Under the pieces are notes generated by a model, which worked only from the letters and a program-made list of their open reading frames with translations, had not been told where the DNA came from and made no database searches. A stretch of 5,547 bases of DNA from CAYPUT01 sp046541715 (GTDB lineage: Bacteria > Spirochaetota > Spirochaetia > DSM-27196 > PWMO01), in NCBI GenBank assembly GCA_046541715.1, contig JBKHCS010000163.1, positions 1 to 5,547 of the forward strand. The letters run 5' to 3'. Shown here piece by piece: positions 5,458-5,547 of the stretch; within the stretch, counting starts at the first letter, position 1; every line of letters begins with the position of its first letter. The position numbers and the translations under genes are program-made.

Positions 5458-5547
5458 GAGCCACCGGAGCAACAACCAAAGAGCGGCTATAGGCTTGACC
5501 TACTAGGGCATTACTTGGTAGTTTCTCCCTCGCGCCTCAGCGATGGG
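5458..5547. other. Right-edge non-coding stretch with weak promoter-like boxes
   Basis: Ninety bases follow the coiled-coil gene's stop and contain no supported gene or intrinsic terminator. TTGACC (5495-5500) and TAGTTT (5519-5524), 18 bases apart, could be a weak plus-strand promoter for a gene beyond the window; the -10 matches only 3/6. Confidence 0.3.

Overview
The window reads as a piece of chromosome from a free-living, GC-rich spirochaete (inference, moderate confidence). The reasons are GC-rich codon use throughout, a small beta-barrel protein with a GATG-L-x-x-IPSGRIGW start, a relaxed lipobox on a TPR lipoprotein, and a uracil phosphoribosyltransferase-type protein with a long N-terminal extension. 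No mobile element, CRISPR array, rRNA or phage gene is visible. It looks like ordinary core or housekeeping sequence with compact gene spacing.

Layout from left to right. (1) A 12-TM-type MFS transporter on the minus strand runs off the left edge; it is open to the window end, and only its last helix and tail are missing. (2) A divergent intergenic region holds back-to-back promoters and a dyad, then tRNA-Glu(TTC) on the plus strand with a strong intrinsic terminator. (3) A monocistronic secreted beta-barrel outer-membrane candidate (1396-2181) has its own terminator. (4) A two-gene plus-strand unit follows: an extended UPRTase-family protein (2319-3407), then a TPR lipoprotein (about 3385-4410) whose start overlaps the end of the first gene. 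(5) Adenylate kinase lies on the minus strand (4407-5033); its stop codon interlocks with that of the TPR gene in a shared CTAG. (6) A divergent intergenic region carries a 17-bp dyad and the adk promoter. (7) A small coiled-coil protein (5110-5457) follows, then 90 bases without a recognisable gene.

The genes do not form one obvious pathway. The UPRTase-like protein (pyrimidine salvage) and adenylate kinase (adenine nucleotide balance) both belong to nucleotide metabolism, but they are convergent and not co-transcribed. The barrel protein and TPR lipoprotein are envelope components.

The most interesting signals are small. Two genes (MFS and UPRTase-like) have a good -10 box ending 7 nt before the start codon and no Shine-Dalgarno, which suggests leaderless or near-leaderless mRNAs, while their neighbours carry clear ribosome binding sites. 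The UPRTase-like protein has a roughly 135-residue helical extension and an altered substrate-side loop (LRGALLP where E. coli Upp has LRAGLGM). I found no convincing new multi-gene system.
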